From Spirochaetota bacterium (lineage in GTDB: Bacteria; Spirochaetota; Spirochaetia; SPDA01; JAJSAL01), in NCBI GenBank assembly GCA_024274705.1, contig JAJSAL010000189.1, forward strand, positions 1 through 64,000: 64,000 bases of DNA, written 5' to 3'. Below are positions 9,188-17,905 of this stretch, piece after piece (the first letter of the stretch is position 1; each line of letters starts with the position of its first letter). The notes under the pieces were generated by a model. That model worked only from the letters and a program-made list of their open reading frames with translations. It had not been told where the DNA came from and did not search any database. A program made the translations under genes and the position numbers.

Positions 9188-9751
9188 TTATTTTGTTACC
9201 GGTTTTGATGTAGGCGGATTGTTCTCCAGTTCGTATTCCAGCCTTTTTGCAGCTTCCTGGGCTTTGAATTCCGCAAAGGCAGCGTCCTCGTTTCTGGCGA
9301 ATTCGTTTTCAGCATCCATGATGAATTCATTGATCGGGTAATATACCAGGGCGAACACCGTACCGTCCTTTGCTACGTAAACGTCTTCAGTCCTTACGCC
9401 GTTCAGTTTCGTGTTGGTTATCTGTTTGGAGATGGTCTCCACGAAGGCAATTACCTGATTATTGCCGTCCACACCCGCTTCCTGAGCATAGTCCGTGATA
9501 GCCGATTTAATCGTTGCGCTCACCTGAAAAGCTATATCTTCCCTGGCCCGGGCAATTGCCATCTTCCTGGAGGTATCCAGTTTTGACATCTTTGCCGATC
9601 CCACGCCATAAATGGAGTCATCCGCCTGGGGAGGGTTGAGATAGAACCGGGGAATGTCCGAAGGCGGCTTCTCATCCGGTCCGGAAGCACACGCCATAAG
9701 GACGAAAAGGAACACTGCAATAATACCCGCTCCAAGTACTATTTTTTTCAT
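9188..9751 (-). CDS. LPP20-like lipoprotein, short form
   Basis: A 187-aa lipoprotein starting at ATG 9751 (MKKIVLGAGIIAVFLFVLMA, then C), with AGGAAAGGAG about 8 nt upstream. Lipobox LMAC. The mature part has IPRFYLNPP, IYGVGSAKM and an alternating Ala-rich helix (SRKMAIARAREDIAFQVSA), the core of LPP20-family lipoproteins. The first of three related lipoprotein genes; it has its own likely promoter at 9784-9812 and is followed by a strong terminator. Function unknown. Confidence 0.83.
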   Translation of the reverse strand: MKKIVLGAGIIAVFLFVLMACASGPDEKPPSDIPRFYLNPPQADDSIYGVGSAKMSKLDTSRKMAIARAREDIAFQVSATIKSAITDYAQEAGVDGNNQVIAFVETISKQITNTKLNGVRTEDVYVAKDGTVFALVYYPINEFIMDAENEFARNEDAAFAEFKAQEAAKRLEYELENNPPTSKPVTK

Positions 9752-9783
9752 CTTCTTACTCCTTTCCTGTTTATCATGTCCAT

Positions 9784-9812
9784 AATGTATACCCATAGAA
9801 CCCGGTTTTCAA
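9784..9812 (-). promoter_or_regulatory. Putative sigma70-type promoter for the LPP20-like cluster
   Basis: On the minus strand TTGAAA (9807-9812) is followed by TACATT at 17 nt (9784-9789), or by the overlapping TATACA at 15 nt. It lies 33-62 nt before the start codon at 9751 and just behind the CoA-binding gene. Confidence 0.5.
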
Positions 9813-9837
9813 GGAATATCAGTTATTTTCATAAAAA

Positions 9838-10236
9838 TCAGTCTGAGAATGCTTTTTCAAACTGCCCTGTCCGCAGGAGAACCAGTGTACATGCTTTGAG
9901 AACTGATATGCCGTTGTCCTCCAACCGCTTTTGTACATCCTCCGATTCTGTACCGGGATTCATAATAACCCGGCCCGGTTTGAGCTTCAGGATACCCGGT
10001 ATATACCCGTTCAGGATGTCCGGATTCACGTAGAGTGAAAGTGTGTGGATATTCTCCTCTATACTTTCCAGGTCAGGAACCACTTCGAAGCCTTCGATCT
10101 CCTCCAGCTTAGGGTTGACCGGCACAACATGATACCCGTTTTCCTTCAACAGTCTCACCGCTTTATTGGAGTACCTCTCCGGTTTGTTGCTTGCACCCAG
10201 CACTGCGACTGCGCCGTTGGTCTTATTCACCTTCAT
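9838..10236 (-). CDS. CoA-binding domain protein (YccU family)
   Basis: A 132-aa single-domain Rossmann protein. AVLGASNKPERYSNKAVRLL and GYHVVPVNPK are the nucleotide-binding strand-loop-helix of the CoA_binding (succinyl-CoA synthetase alpha-like) family; VIMNPGTES and VLKACTLVLL complete the fold. The usual length for stand-alone members is 130-145. I placed the start at ATG 10236 (MKVNKTNGAV), because the reading frame upstream is low-complexity and not conserved-looking. No clear Shine-Dalgarno. Function of the family is poorly known. Confidence 0.82.
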   Translation of the reverse strand: MKVNKTNGAVAVLGASNKPERYSNKAVRLLKENGYHVVPVNPKLEEIEGFEVVPDLESIEENIHTLSLYVNPDILNGYIPGILKLKPGRVIMNPGTESEDVQKRLEDNGISVLKACTLVLLRTGQFEKAFSD

Positions 10237-10537
10237 GGTATTAATATGCCATTTCTCATGGGAAAAGCAAACTACATACCATTTTTTCTGAATAGTTTGC
10301 ATACTGAACGGTATACTCCGGTAGATTACAAAACAGGGAGAACACGTCGTGGCCATAGTCGAACTGATAGATGTGAAAAAACCCAGGTGACTGACCATGA
10401 AGAAGGCCTCGGTAGCTGAAATCCCGGATTACGTGTTCACGAAATCGTACCTTGAACGGGTGAACAGGTAGAACAATGGGAGCAGATGCCTCGTTCTGCC
10501 GATATGTTCAATCCCGGTACAGCACATCCGAAAATTC
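10237..10537. other. Intergenic region with possible plus-strand gene remnants
   Basis: No intact gene is visible. On the plus strand, GTG at 10351 after AGGGAGAA opens 13 codons (VAIVELIDVKKPR) that look like the first residues of an ABC-type ATPase. ATG at 10397 opens 24 codons containing AEIPDYVFTKSYLERV, and an overlapping frame adds QWEQMPRSADMFNPG up to the TAG at 10541-10543. These protein-like pieces in broken frames suggest decayed genes. No tRNA or clear terminator was seen. Confidence 0.4.
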
Positions 10538-13500
10538 TTATTTAGGCATCAGTTCCAGGATGAGTTCCACCTCGCCCTGGCTCAACTTGGTTGCCTGGGC
10601 AATTTCCTTGACGGACCACCCCTGATGTGCAAGTTTCGTCACCATGTCCCGGGCTCCCATGGAAGGAGCCCCTTTCTCTTTCTTCTGCCCCTTGTTTCCG
10701 TCTTTCAGCAGTGAACCCAGGAGCCTGACCTGCTCCTCCGCCTGCTTCCCTACGTCCTGCAACCGGGTTTCTGTTTTCGCCAACCATTCCCTTGCTTTCT
10801 GTGTCTTTTCCAGACGTTTTTCCAGTTCCGATAATAGACTATCGATATTACCCAGCATGTTCATTGTTGCCTCGGCTTTGTCTTTATTCAAGGCCAGTTT
10901 ATCAATTTGGAGGGTGGTTTCGTTTAGTTTTGCAGGAATCGATCCCAACTCTTTTTCGAATTTTTTAATCGCTTCTTCCAGACTGTGGAGATTCTCGAAA
11001 TTTTTCTCCACACCTGCTATCGTAGCATCAACAATCTTCCTCTTACCTTCCAGGCGGTCATACTGTTGGTGTACAGTCACTTCCAGTTCTTCCAGGTTCC
11101 TTATTTCCGCCTGGATTCTCTGAAGATCATCATGACTCCCGGTAACCTGGTCCAGCTTAACATCGATTGCCTGGGAAAGATTGATCAGTTTCTTAAAATC
11201 CCCCTCCATGACCTCGATCTGCCGCTTTTCACTCATAAATCTGGTAAGTTTGGCAGAAACCTCTTCTCCCAGTTTTTTTATCTTCAGGAATTTCCTCTCC
11301 GCTTCTTTGATCTCCTTTGTTTGGGTTTCCACGAGGGTAATCTCGCTTTTAAGATCCTCGATATTCTGGGACAGGCCCTCTTTGAGTGAATCCGCCCTGT
11401 CAAAAAGCTTGGTCTGGTGAAGGAAACTCTTCTGCTTCTTATCGATTTCCTGGAGATTTACCGTAAGGATTTTCTGGTTTTCCTCGATCTTTCCATACAG
11501 TTTGTTCTGAACAGAATCTATCTTCTCCCGGGTGTCTTTTACGCTCGCCCGGAAATCCTTGATCCGCTCGTCAATTTCGGTCTGGAGTTCCCTTGTCCGC
11601 CTCTGGAAGTCAAGGATAAAGGTATCCCTGTCCTGTGCAAACTGCTGGAGAACGGATTCCGTTTTTTCCTTAAGATCTTCGTTCAACGAGTGGACCTGAT
11701 CACCTAAAGAAATAAGTTCGTTTTTGAGACCGTTCCTTTCCTCCCGGGTCTGGAGTATCAGGTCGTCTCTTTGCGCAGAGAATTCATCCTTTATTTCTCC
11801 GATAGTGGCTGTTACGTCGGTTTTCAGACTGGTAAACTTCTCACCTACATCCGCCTCCGCCTCTTTCATCTGCTGCAGGACCTTTGCCTGCCATACGGTA
11901 ACATCTGACTTGGCGGATTCCAGCCCTGAGAAAAAATCCTTTCTGCTGTTGCCAATCTCTTCCTCGAGAGATTTAAGACTCGTTTCCACGTTACGTTCGA
12001 ATTTTATCATCCGGTCATTCAGGGAGGTTGAATGAGAAGCGAATTCCTTTTCGAACTGGATTTTTGCGTTGTTTTTTGCTTCTTCCAGGTCTTTTTCCGT
12101 GGTTTCCTCGAACACGGCGAACGATTTTTCCGCCAGGGTCATCCGCTGTTCTATTCCATCCTGAAAACTGCTTACCTGACCCTCGAATTTTTCAACCTGA
12201 TCAAAGGTCCTCGTCTGGAACTCGCTTAACACACCCTTGAGTTCTTCACTGTAGCTTTTCTCTACCGCAGTACGCTCTTTTTCGAATTCGTTCCTGAGAT
12301 TTTCCAGCTGCGTTTGAATTTGTGACTTCCACTCAACGATTTTCGTCTGCATATCATCATTTCGCACCCTCAAATCTGCAAAGAAATCATCTTCGAATAC
12401 CTTCAACTTTTCCGACACATTGTCATATGCCCCGGTTTTCAGCCGGTTGATTTCCTCTTCCAGCTCCCGCATCGAGGCGTGGAGTTTACCGATATGAGAT
12501 TCTGTTTCCTCTGCGAGAGTATCCCTCCGCTTCCGGTTGGATAGTTCAAAAGCATCCATTTCTTTCCGGATTTGAGTTTCCACCCCCCCCAGCGCGGTCC
12601 TGATGTTCTGCTCCAGTTCGTCCATATCGGTGTTTATCTCTTCCATCTTCCGGATCTTATAGAGAGAGTTTTCCTCATATTCGGTAATTCTCTTTTCCAC
12701 TTCTTCTACTGCCTGATGAACCTTTTTGTCCAGTTCTCCTGAGTGGGAGTCCAGCCTGCCCAAAACATCCTCGGCGAGAATCCTGGATTGGTTTTCAGCC
12801 TCATCCAGATTTGAGCGAAAGGTCAGTTCTTTCTCCGCCAGCGCCGCATCCAGGTCGTCCATACGCTCCTTCATGGCAGATTTGAATTCCGCAATGGAAG
12901 ATTGCGTTTCCCGGATGAATGAATCCAACTCTTCTTCCTGGTCCTGCCTGATCCCTTCCACCCGGGACACGATGTCTGCTGACTTGCTGTCGATAGCACA
13001 GGAAATTTCGCTGAATTGCGCATCAAAAGCTTTCATACTGTCATCCAACAGTTTCTGTACTTTTGTCTGCCATACGGTTATCTCCGACCGGGTGTCCCCG
13101 AAAAGGGTCACCAGCTCTTTTCGTGAATCTTCAATTTCACTATGAGACTGGGAAATAAGGCTGGACAGTTCGTTTTTTACTTCACCGGCCCTGCTTTCGA
13201 TGTGTGATTTGATTTGAATGAATATCTCATCTTCCAGGTCCCTGCCCCGAGCAGCTGCCGCCTTCAGTCTTCCCTGGTATTCCTGTTCCAGGGCGTTTAA
13301 CGAGTCCTGAAACTGTTCGAGCTTGCCCTGAAGGATCGTGTCCGCATTTCCTATTTCCTTGTTCAAACCACTTAAGGATGTTCGGACTTTCTTTTCCAGT
13401 TCTGCCGTTTCTTTGTTGCCTTCTTTTATAATGACGCTTTTCGCCTGCTTAAGGAGATCGAGGGTTTCCTGTTGCATACGGTCCCTACGTGCCTCCAGAC

Positions 13501-14107
13501 TGGTTATGTAATCGCCGAAGTTATTTACCCGTTCTTCCGATGCCTGCAGTTCTTCCGATAATGTCCGTATCCCTGCATCGGTTTCCTGGATCACCTCTTT
13601 CATAATGCCCTTGAGCTGCTCCGAGTTCTGCCTGGCGAATTCGTCCCTTAATACCGGTATGGTCTTTTCCAGCTGTACGATACGCCCGGATGTTTCCTTG
13701 AGCCTTCGTCCCACGGTATCGACGAACTCCGATTCTTCCTCCAGCCGTTTTAGATTCTCATCAACCCGTCCTGTCATGGAAGTGAGTTCCTTCAGCGAGT
13801 TATCGTACCCGTCTATCCTTTTTGAAACCAGTTCAATCGACTCCGCCCTGTTTTTAAGTCTTTCTTCAGCCGCCCGGATATGATTAAATACTTCTTTTGC
13901 GGCTTTCTGATGGACATCGAGTTCGATGGAAAGATTTTTTAATTCCCTGGTTTTCTCCTCGACAAAGTCGTCGAGTTGATCCTTGATCTTATCGGAAAAT
14001 CGTTTTACTTTATCCAGGGACCGGTTATTTCGATCTATCTGTCTGAAAACAGCCAGAATGACGATAACCAGCGCCAGTGTCAGGATATTGCCTATCGAGA
14101 ATATCAT
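10538..14107 (-). CDS. Giant membrane-anchored coiled-coil protein (SpiroCoCo type)
   Basis: 1189 aa. Residues 1-20 (MIFSIGNILTLALVIVILAV) form one N-terminal transmembrane anchor; from about residue 25 to 1120 the protein is almost unbroken heptad coiled coil rich in Glu, Lys and Arg. The last 40 residues (TKLAHQGWSVKEIAQATKLS and GEVELILELMPK) resemble a small helix-turn-helix, as at the end of some flagellar-locus proteins. Long coiled-coil proteins of this kind are annotated in spirochaetes as SpiroCoCo; a cytoskeletal or periplasm-tethering role is only inferred. It has its own promoter (14141-14169) and a good Shine-Dalgarno (GGGAGAGG) before ATG 14107. Confidence 0.8.
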   Translation of the reverse strand: MIFSIGNILTLALVIVILAVFRQIDRNNRSLDKVKRFSDKIKDQLDDFVEEKTRELKNLSIELDVHQKAAKEVFNHIRAAEERLKNRAESIELVSKRIDGYDNSLKELTSMTGRVDENLKRLEEESEFVDTVGRRLKETSGRIVQLEKTIPVLRDEFARQNSEQLKGIMKEVIQETDAGIRTLSEELQASEERVNNFGDYITSLEARRDRMQQETLDLLKQAKSVIIKEGNKETAELEKKVRTSLSGLNKEIGNADTILQGKLEQFQDSLNALEQEYQGRLKAAAARGRDLEDEIFIQIKSHIESRAGEVKNELSSLISQSHSEIEDSRKELVTLFGDTRSEITVWQTKVQKLLDDSMKAFDAQFSEISCAIDSKSADIVSRVEGIRQDQEEELDSFIRETQSSIAEFKSAMKERMDDLDAALAEKELTFRSNLDEAENQSRILAEDVLGRLDSHSGELDKKVHQAVEEVEKRITEYEENSLYKIRKMEEINTDMDELEQNIRTALGGVETQIRKEMDAFELSNRKRRDTLAEETESHIGKLHASMRELEEEINRLKTGAYDNVSEKLKVFEDDFFADLRVRNDDMQTKIVEWKSQIQTQLENLRNEFEKERTAVEKSYSEELKGVLSEFQTRTFDQVEKFEGQVSSFQDGIEQRMTLAEKSFAVFEETTEKDLEEAKNNAKIQFEKEFASHSTSLNDRMIKFERNVETSLKSLEEEIGNSRKDFFSGLESAKSDVTVWQAKVLQQMKEAEADVGEKFTSLKTDVTATIGEIKDEFSAQRDDLILQTREERNGLKNELISLGDQVHSLNEDLKEKTESVLQQFAQDRDTFILDFQRRTRELQTEIDERIKDFRASVKDTREKIDSVQNKLYGKIEENQKILTVNLQEIDKKQKSFLHQTKLFDRADSLKEGLSQNIEDLKSEITLVETQTKEIKEAERKFLKIKKLGEEVSAKLTRFMSEKRQIEVMEGDFKKLINLSQAIDVKLDQVTGSHDDLQRIQAEIRNLEELEVTVHQQYDRLEGKRKIVDATIAGVEKNFENLHSLEEAIKKFEKELGSIPAKLNETTLQIDKLALNKDKAEATMNMLGNIDSLLSELEKRLEKTQKAREWLAKTETRLQDVGKQAEEQVRLLGSLLKDGNKGQKKEKGAPSMGARDMVTKLAHQGWSVKEIAQATKLSQGEVELILELMPK

Positions 14108-14140
14108 TGTTCCTCTCCCAGTTTTAAACCTTTTCTCTAA

Positions 14141-14169
14141 TTGTTATCCCAGCCAAGGCATGTTGTCAA
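14141..14169 (-). promoter_or_regulatory. Putative promoter of the coiled-coil gene
   Basis: Minus strand TTGACA (14164-14169), 17-nt spacer, TAACAA (14141-14146). The -35 is perfect, the -10 weak. Start codon 14107 lies 33 nt downstream, leaving room for a leader with the Shine-Dalgarno. Confidence 0.5.
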
Positions 14170-14172
14170 TTC

Positions 14173-14832
14173 TTATAGTTTCTCGCTTAAATACCTCTCT
14201 ATCTCTTTATACCATAGAAAAGTAATATCCGCACCCTTTCGTTCCCTTTTCCAGGACAGGTGAGCAGTTCTCATTCCAACTCCGGAAGCACCGATGATGT
14301 CGTGGGCGTAACTGTTGCCGATATAAAGAATTTTTTCCGGGGGAAGATTCATCCGCTCTGCCAGCAGGAGAAACGGCTCCGGATGGGGTTTCAGATATCC
14401 GGATTCTTCGGAACTCATGGCGACATCCCACTCCCGGGAGAGTCCGAAATAAGAAAGTTTACGGTCTACCGGGTAATCGGAAAGAATTCCGGTTTTCAGC
14501 CCTTTTAATCTGATAAGGGAAATAAGTTTTTTCACCCATGGGTACAGGATCATGTATCTGAAACAGCGCTCCCATCTGTTGTAGATACAGGTGTCGATTT
14601 TATTGTAAGCCTGTTCCCTGGAGATGCCCATTGATCGTGAGAGGAGATCCGCCTGGGAGTTGCGAACATTTTCCAGGGGTCTTATTGTGCGGATAGTTTT
14701 TCGAACCATGCGGAAATGGTACACAAATACGGGGTGGGTGAGAAAAAACGGTATGGAGTATAGATACATGAAGAGATTGGGATATAAGGTCCCATCCACA
14801 TCGAATGCCACCCCTTTTATTTCATGGTTCAT
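14173..14832 (-). CDS. HAD-superfamily hydrolase
   Basis: 219 aa with all four haloacid dehalogenase motifs: I DVDGTLYP (nucleophile Asp ~10), II GILSDYP, III Lys in GYLKPHPEPF, IV GNSYAHDIIGA. The helical cap between motifs I and II places it in subfamily I (phosphoglycolate phosphatase-like). The substrate is unknown. The start overlaps the end of the upstream gene by 11 bp, so the pair is probably co-transcribed and coupled. Confidence 0.85.
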   Translation of the reverse strand: MNHEIKGVAFDVDGTLYPNLFMYLYSIPFFLTHPVFVYHFRMVRKTIRTIRPLENVRNSQADLLSRSMGISREQAYNKIDTCIYNRWERCFRYMILYPWVKKLISLIRLKGLKTGILSDYPVDRKLSYFGLSREWDVAMSSEESGYLKPHPEPFLLLAERMNLPPEKILYIGNSYAHDIIGASGVGMRTAHLSWKRERKGADITFLWYKEIERYLSEKL

Positions 14833-16117
14833 GTTGCCGTTGTAAGGGAATTTCAGGAGGATTGAATATTTTCGGAGCCTTTATCTGTACAAGATGGATA
14901 TAATCATCGGGATACCGCTGTACAAATTGATCAACAGGAGTATCCATATTCCGTTCCATCACTGCCGCATGGAATTCCCCGTTTTCATCGAAATAGGGAA
15001 AAAACACCGCGACATGAAAATGTTGGCGCAGCATCGGCTCATTTCCGTATTCGCTGTTTATCGACGCCAGGTAGAAATACCCCGGTTTCTCATGGGCCAG
15101 GTAATACAGGATAAAAGGGAGGTGGTCCATGGGATAGCCCATGTCTTCTATGTACTGAAAGTAAGGAATATCACGGATATCCCAGTTTTCCGGAGGGCCT
15201 CCTCCCTGAACAGCCGCAGCAAGGTTTCGGGTCCAGTCCAGACCGAAATATGGATCCCTCTCGTCCTCAAACCGGTTACTCCACCTGTTGCCCCTGATGT
15301 GAACCGGCTTTTTCTTGAGCTCCTCAATGGACATATAAGTGCCGTGCTGTTCATAATACAGACCATCAACGACCCATTTTGCGAATCCTGAACAGTTGAA
15401 TCCACCGGGACCGGCATCACTTAAGTCCTCGATGAGGCGGAAGGAACCATCGAAATCCATGGCCCCATCTTCCAGATCGGGAAGTCCGGGCAGGAATGCT
15501 CTCACAGCATCGGCCATATTTTTTACCCGTTGCTGTCCAAGAAAAAAGGGAGGTGATGTGATTAGGGACCAGTCCAGACTCTGGGCCGTGCTTTTCAGGA
15601 TAAACGCCACCGGCAGAGACAGGACTGATTCGAAAGGGAGGGGCAAATTAACGTTTCTGTACACAGGATATCCATACAAATAGAGGTCCATTGAGGAGCG
15701 GTCTCCCTGGGGAAATATTCGAACAAAACTTCCCGGATCCGAGCGTATAAAAATCTTCACCTGGACGAAAGATCCGTCATGTATGTTCCGCTTGATGATA
15801 TAACTTCCCTGGCTGTAAAGGGGAAATTTGAAATCTTCTTCATTGGTGAATAAAAGATAGAAAGAATCCTGCTGTTTCCTTGTCTGTATCCTGACGCGGT
15901 TGTCAGTGAACGGCTGAACTACCGTGGTTTCCGGGAATTCCAGAACCTCATTCATAGGTGCAAAAATAAGGCCGGCATACGCTTTGCGAATTTCCACATG
16001 TTCCGGAATAACAGGTTCGGCATTGACGGCACTGCCCGGATTCCCATACATATCTCCGAAAGCAGCTGAAAATGCGGAAAACAGCATGACGAGTGATACA
16101 ACACTGATAGTTTTCAT
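14822..16117 (-). CDS. Secreted NlpC/P60-like putative cysteine hydrolase
   Basis: 431 aa starting at ATG 16117; a GTG lies 6 nt earlier in frame. Residues 1-22 form a Sec signal peptide ending AFG. The central FNCSGFAKWVVDGLYYEQ resembles the Cys of the NlpC/P60 catalytic motif, and RQHFHVAVFFPYFDENG supplies a plausible catalytic His; a third residue is not certain. The N-terminal half is beta-rich. Likely periplasmic, possibly acting on peptidoglycan. No clear Shine-Dalgarno precedes the start. Confidence 0.65.
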   Translation of the reverse strand: MKTISVVSLVMLFSAFSAAFGDMYGNPGSAVNAEPVIPEHVEIRKAYAGLIFAPMNEVLEFPETTVVQPFTDNRVRIQTRKQQDSFYLLFTNEEDFKFPLYSQGSYIIKRNIHDGSFVQVKIFIRSDPGSFVRIFPQGDRSSMDLYLYGYPVYRNVNLPLPFESVLSLPVAFILKSTAQSLDWSLITSPPFFLGQQRVKNMADAVRAFLPGLPDLEDGAMDFDGSFRLIEDLSDAGPGGFNCSGFAKWVVDGLYYEQHGTYMSIEELKKKPVHIRGNRWSNRFEDERDPYFGLDWTRNLAAAVQGGGPPENWDIRDIPYFQYIEDMGYPMDHLPFILYYLAHEKPGYFYLASINSEYGNEPMLRQHFHVAVFFPYFDENGEFHAAVMERNMDTPVDQFVQRYPDDYIHLVQIKAPKIFNPPEIPLQRQHEP

Positions 16118-16167
16118 GTTCACTATTAATATCGGATCAATGGATATAACAATGAGGGAGAACCACC

Positions 16168-16554
16168 CTATTTATCCCGATCTTTAAGCCCCTTTTCTAT
16201 GGCCTTGACCCGCTTGATGATCTCGTTCATCCTGAATTCTATAGAATTGAGAATCCAGAACTGAAAATGGTTCGTTTTCTGTTGAGAATGTATCATCCAG
16301 ATTATTTTAGCGGAAATCAGCAATACCCCGATCTCCAGGGATAAAAAAGTGGGGATGAAATGGATAGCGACCTCCAGGATGAACAACACGATGATGATAA
16401 GGACAAAAACAACGTTGACAATGGTATCTACTTTTGAATACCTCTTCCCGCCGATATTACCGATCACATATTTAATACGGTCCCGTTCCTTATTATATTC
16501 CGCTATTTCTTCTCTGAGTGCCCGCTCTTTTTCCTGTAAATCTTCCACAGACAT
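16168..16554 (-). CDS. Small two-TM membrane protein with coiled-coil ends
   Basis: 128 aa. An N-terminal charged coiled coil (residues 1-35) and a hydrophobic hairpin (~43-85: VDTIVNVVFVLIIIVLFILE, LEIGVLLISAKIIWMI) precede a helical tail. I do not recognise the family. It lies 7 nt after der and about 50 nt before the NlpC-like gene in the same orientation, so it is likely in the ptsI-der transcript. Confidence 0.65.
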   Translation of the reverse strand: MSVEDLQEKERALREEIAEYNKERDRIKYVIGNIGGKRYSKVDTIVNVVFVLIIIVLFILEVAIHFIPTFLSLEIGVLLISAKIIWMIHSQQKTNHFQFWILNSIEFRMNEIIKRVKAIEKGLKDRDK

Positions 16555-16561
16555 AGCCGGA

Positions 16562-17905
16562 TTACCCTTCCCGTACCTCTATTTCCAGTGGAATGCTGGA
16601 GTAACCAAACTCCTTGCGCAGATTATTCTTGATATACTGAAGATACTGGGGAGGAAATCCTCTCTTCTTGTTTACAAACAGGATGAATTTCACGGGATTG
16701 ATGTGCTTCTGAGTCATGTACCTCGCTTTATAACGAAAACTCTTATTTTTCGCCATAGGAGGACTGTACTGGTGCTGCCACCGTTCCACCGCCTGGTTCA
16801 GTTTTCCTGTAGCTATTTCACGATGGAGCTGGTCCCAGATAGTAACCCCGGCCTCGAGCAATTCCGGTACTCCTTCCCCGTTTATGGCTGACGTGGGCAT
16901 AACCGGGGCAAAAGCCAGTACAGGGAAAAGAAACCGTATTCTGTCCTGGACTGCTTCGAAACGGTTTCTGATAGTCTCCATTTTATCCCATTTGTTGAGG
17001 ACCAGGATGATTCCTCTCCCCCTTTTCACCGCAAGGGAGGCAATCTTCTTGTCCTGGTCGGATAATCCTTCCTCTGCGTCTATAAGAAGAAACACGATAT
17101 CCGCCTGGTCCAGTGTTTTAATCGCCCGGTTAACCGAGTAGTATTCAATATTTTCAGACACTTTCGTTTTCCGCCGGATGCCGGCGGTATCGAGAACCCG
17201 GAAAGCCATCCCTTTGAAAGAAAAGAACCCTTCGATGACATCCCGGGTTGTACCGGGCATGCTGGAAACAATAGAGTTATTCGATTGGGTAAGATAATTG
17301 GTCAGAGTGGACTTTCCGGTATTCGGCTTACCTATGATTGCCAGGCGGATAGTAATTGATTCTTCCCGGCTGTCCTCCGGGACATGATCCTTCAATCTCT
17401 CACCAATACGCACAAGGAGTTCTTCCATGTTTCTTCCGTGGCCGGCGGATATCCCGATAATTTCGAAACCGTAGGTTCCGAAATTCCAGATATCCTGGTC
17501 CCTTTTCTCATTGTCCACTTTGTTGATAACCAGTATGATTTTTTCCGACCACCTGCGAAGATACTCTATGAATGCCTCATCCTCACCTGTTATCTCCGTA
17601 ACATCCATAACCAGGAGGATGAGGTCCGCCTTTTCTATAGACTCGATACTCTTCTGAACCACCAGATCATCGAGTTCTTCAGTTTCCAGTTTAAAGCCGC
17701 CTGTGTCTATGAGAAGCACCTTTTTTCCGGAAACATCACCCACAGTTTCAACAGGGTCCCTGGTTACACCGGGCAACGGGTCGGTAATGGCACGCCGCTG
17801 TTTCAGTATCCGGTTGAATAACGTGGATTTCCCCACATTGGGTCTGCCGACGATAACAACCTTTGGAAGTCCCGTTTTATGCACTGACAAGGTCGAACCG
17901 TTCAT
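16562..17905 (-). CDS. der: GTPase Der (EngA), 50S subunit assembly
   Basis: 447 aa with two tandem Era-like G domains: the first P-loop [13 protein letters not shown] at ~20 with DTGG and NKVD, the second GKPNTGKST at ~192 with DTAG and NKWD. A C-terminal KH-like domain follows ([19 protein letters not shown]). Both switch signatures are intact. Acts in late 50S ribosomal subunit assembly. I keep ATG 17905 because AGAGGTGG lies just upstream inside ptsI; a GTG at 17884 overlapping the ptsI stop is an alternative. Overlaps ptsI by 29 bp. Confidence 0.95.
   Translation of the reverse strand: MNGSTLSVHKTGLPKVVIVGRPNVGKSTLFNRILKQRRAITDPLPGVTRDPVETVGDVSGKKVLLIDTGGFKLETEELDDLVVQKSIESIEKADLILLVMDVTEITGEDEAFIEYLRRWSEKIILVINKVDNEKRDQDIWNFGTYGFEIIGISAGHGRNMEELLVRIGERLKDHVPEDSREESITIRLAIIGKPNTGKSTLTNYLTQSNNSIVSSMPGTTRDVIEGFFSFKGMAFRVLDTAGIRRKTKVSENIEYYSVNRAIKTLDQADIVFLLIDAEEGLSDQDKKIASLAVKRGRGIILVLNKWDKMETIRNRFEAVQDRIRFLFPVLAFAPVMPTSAINGEGVPELLEAGVTIWDQLHREIATGKLNQAVERWQHQYSPPMAKNKSFRYKARYMTQKHINPVKFILFVNKKRGFPPQYLQYIKNNLRKEFGYSSIPLEIEVREG

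Noticed and set aside
10045-10419. 124-codon plus-strand frame opposite the CoA-binding gene
   Set aside because: The CoA-binding Rossmann motifs are on the minus strand; the antisense frame has no features.
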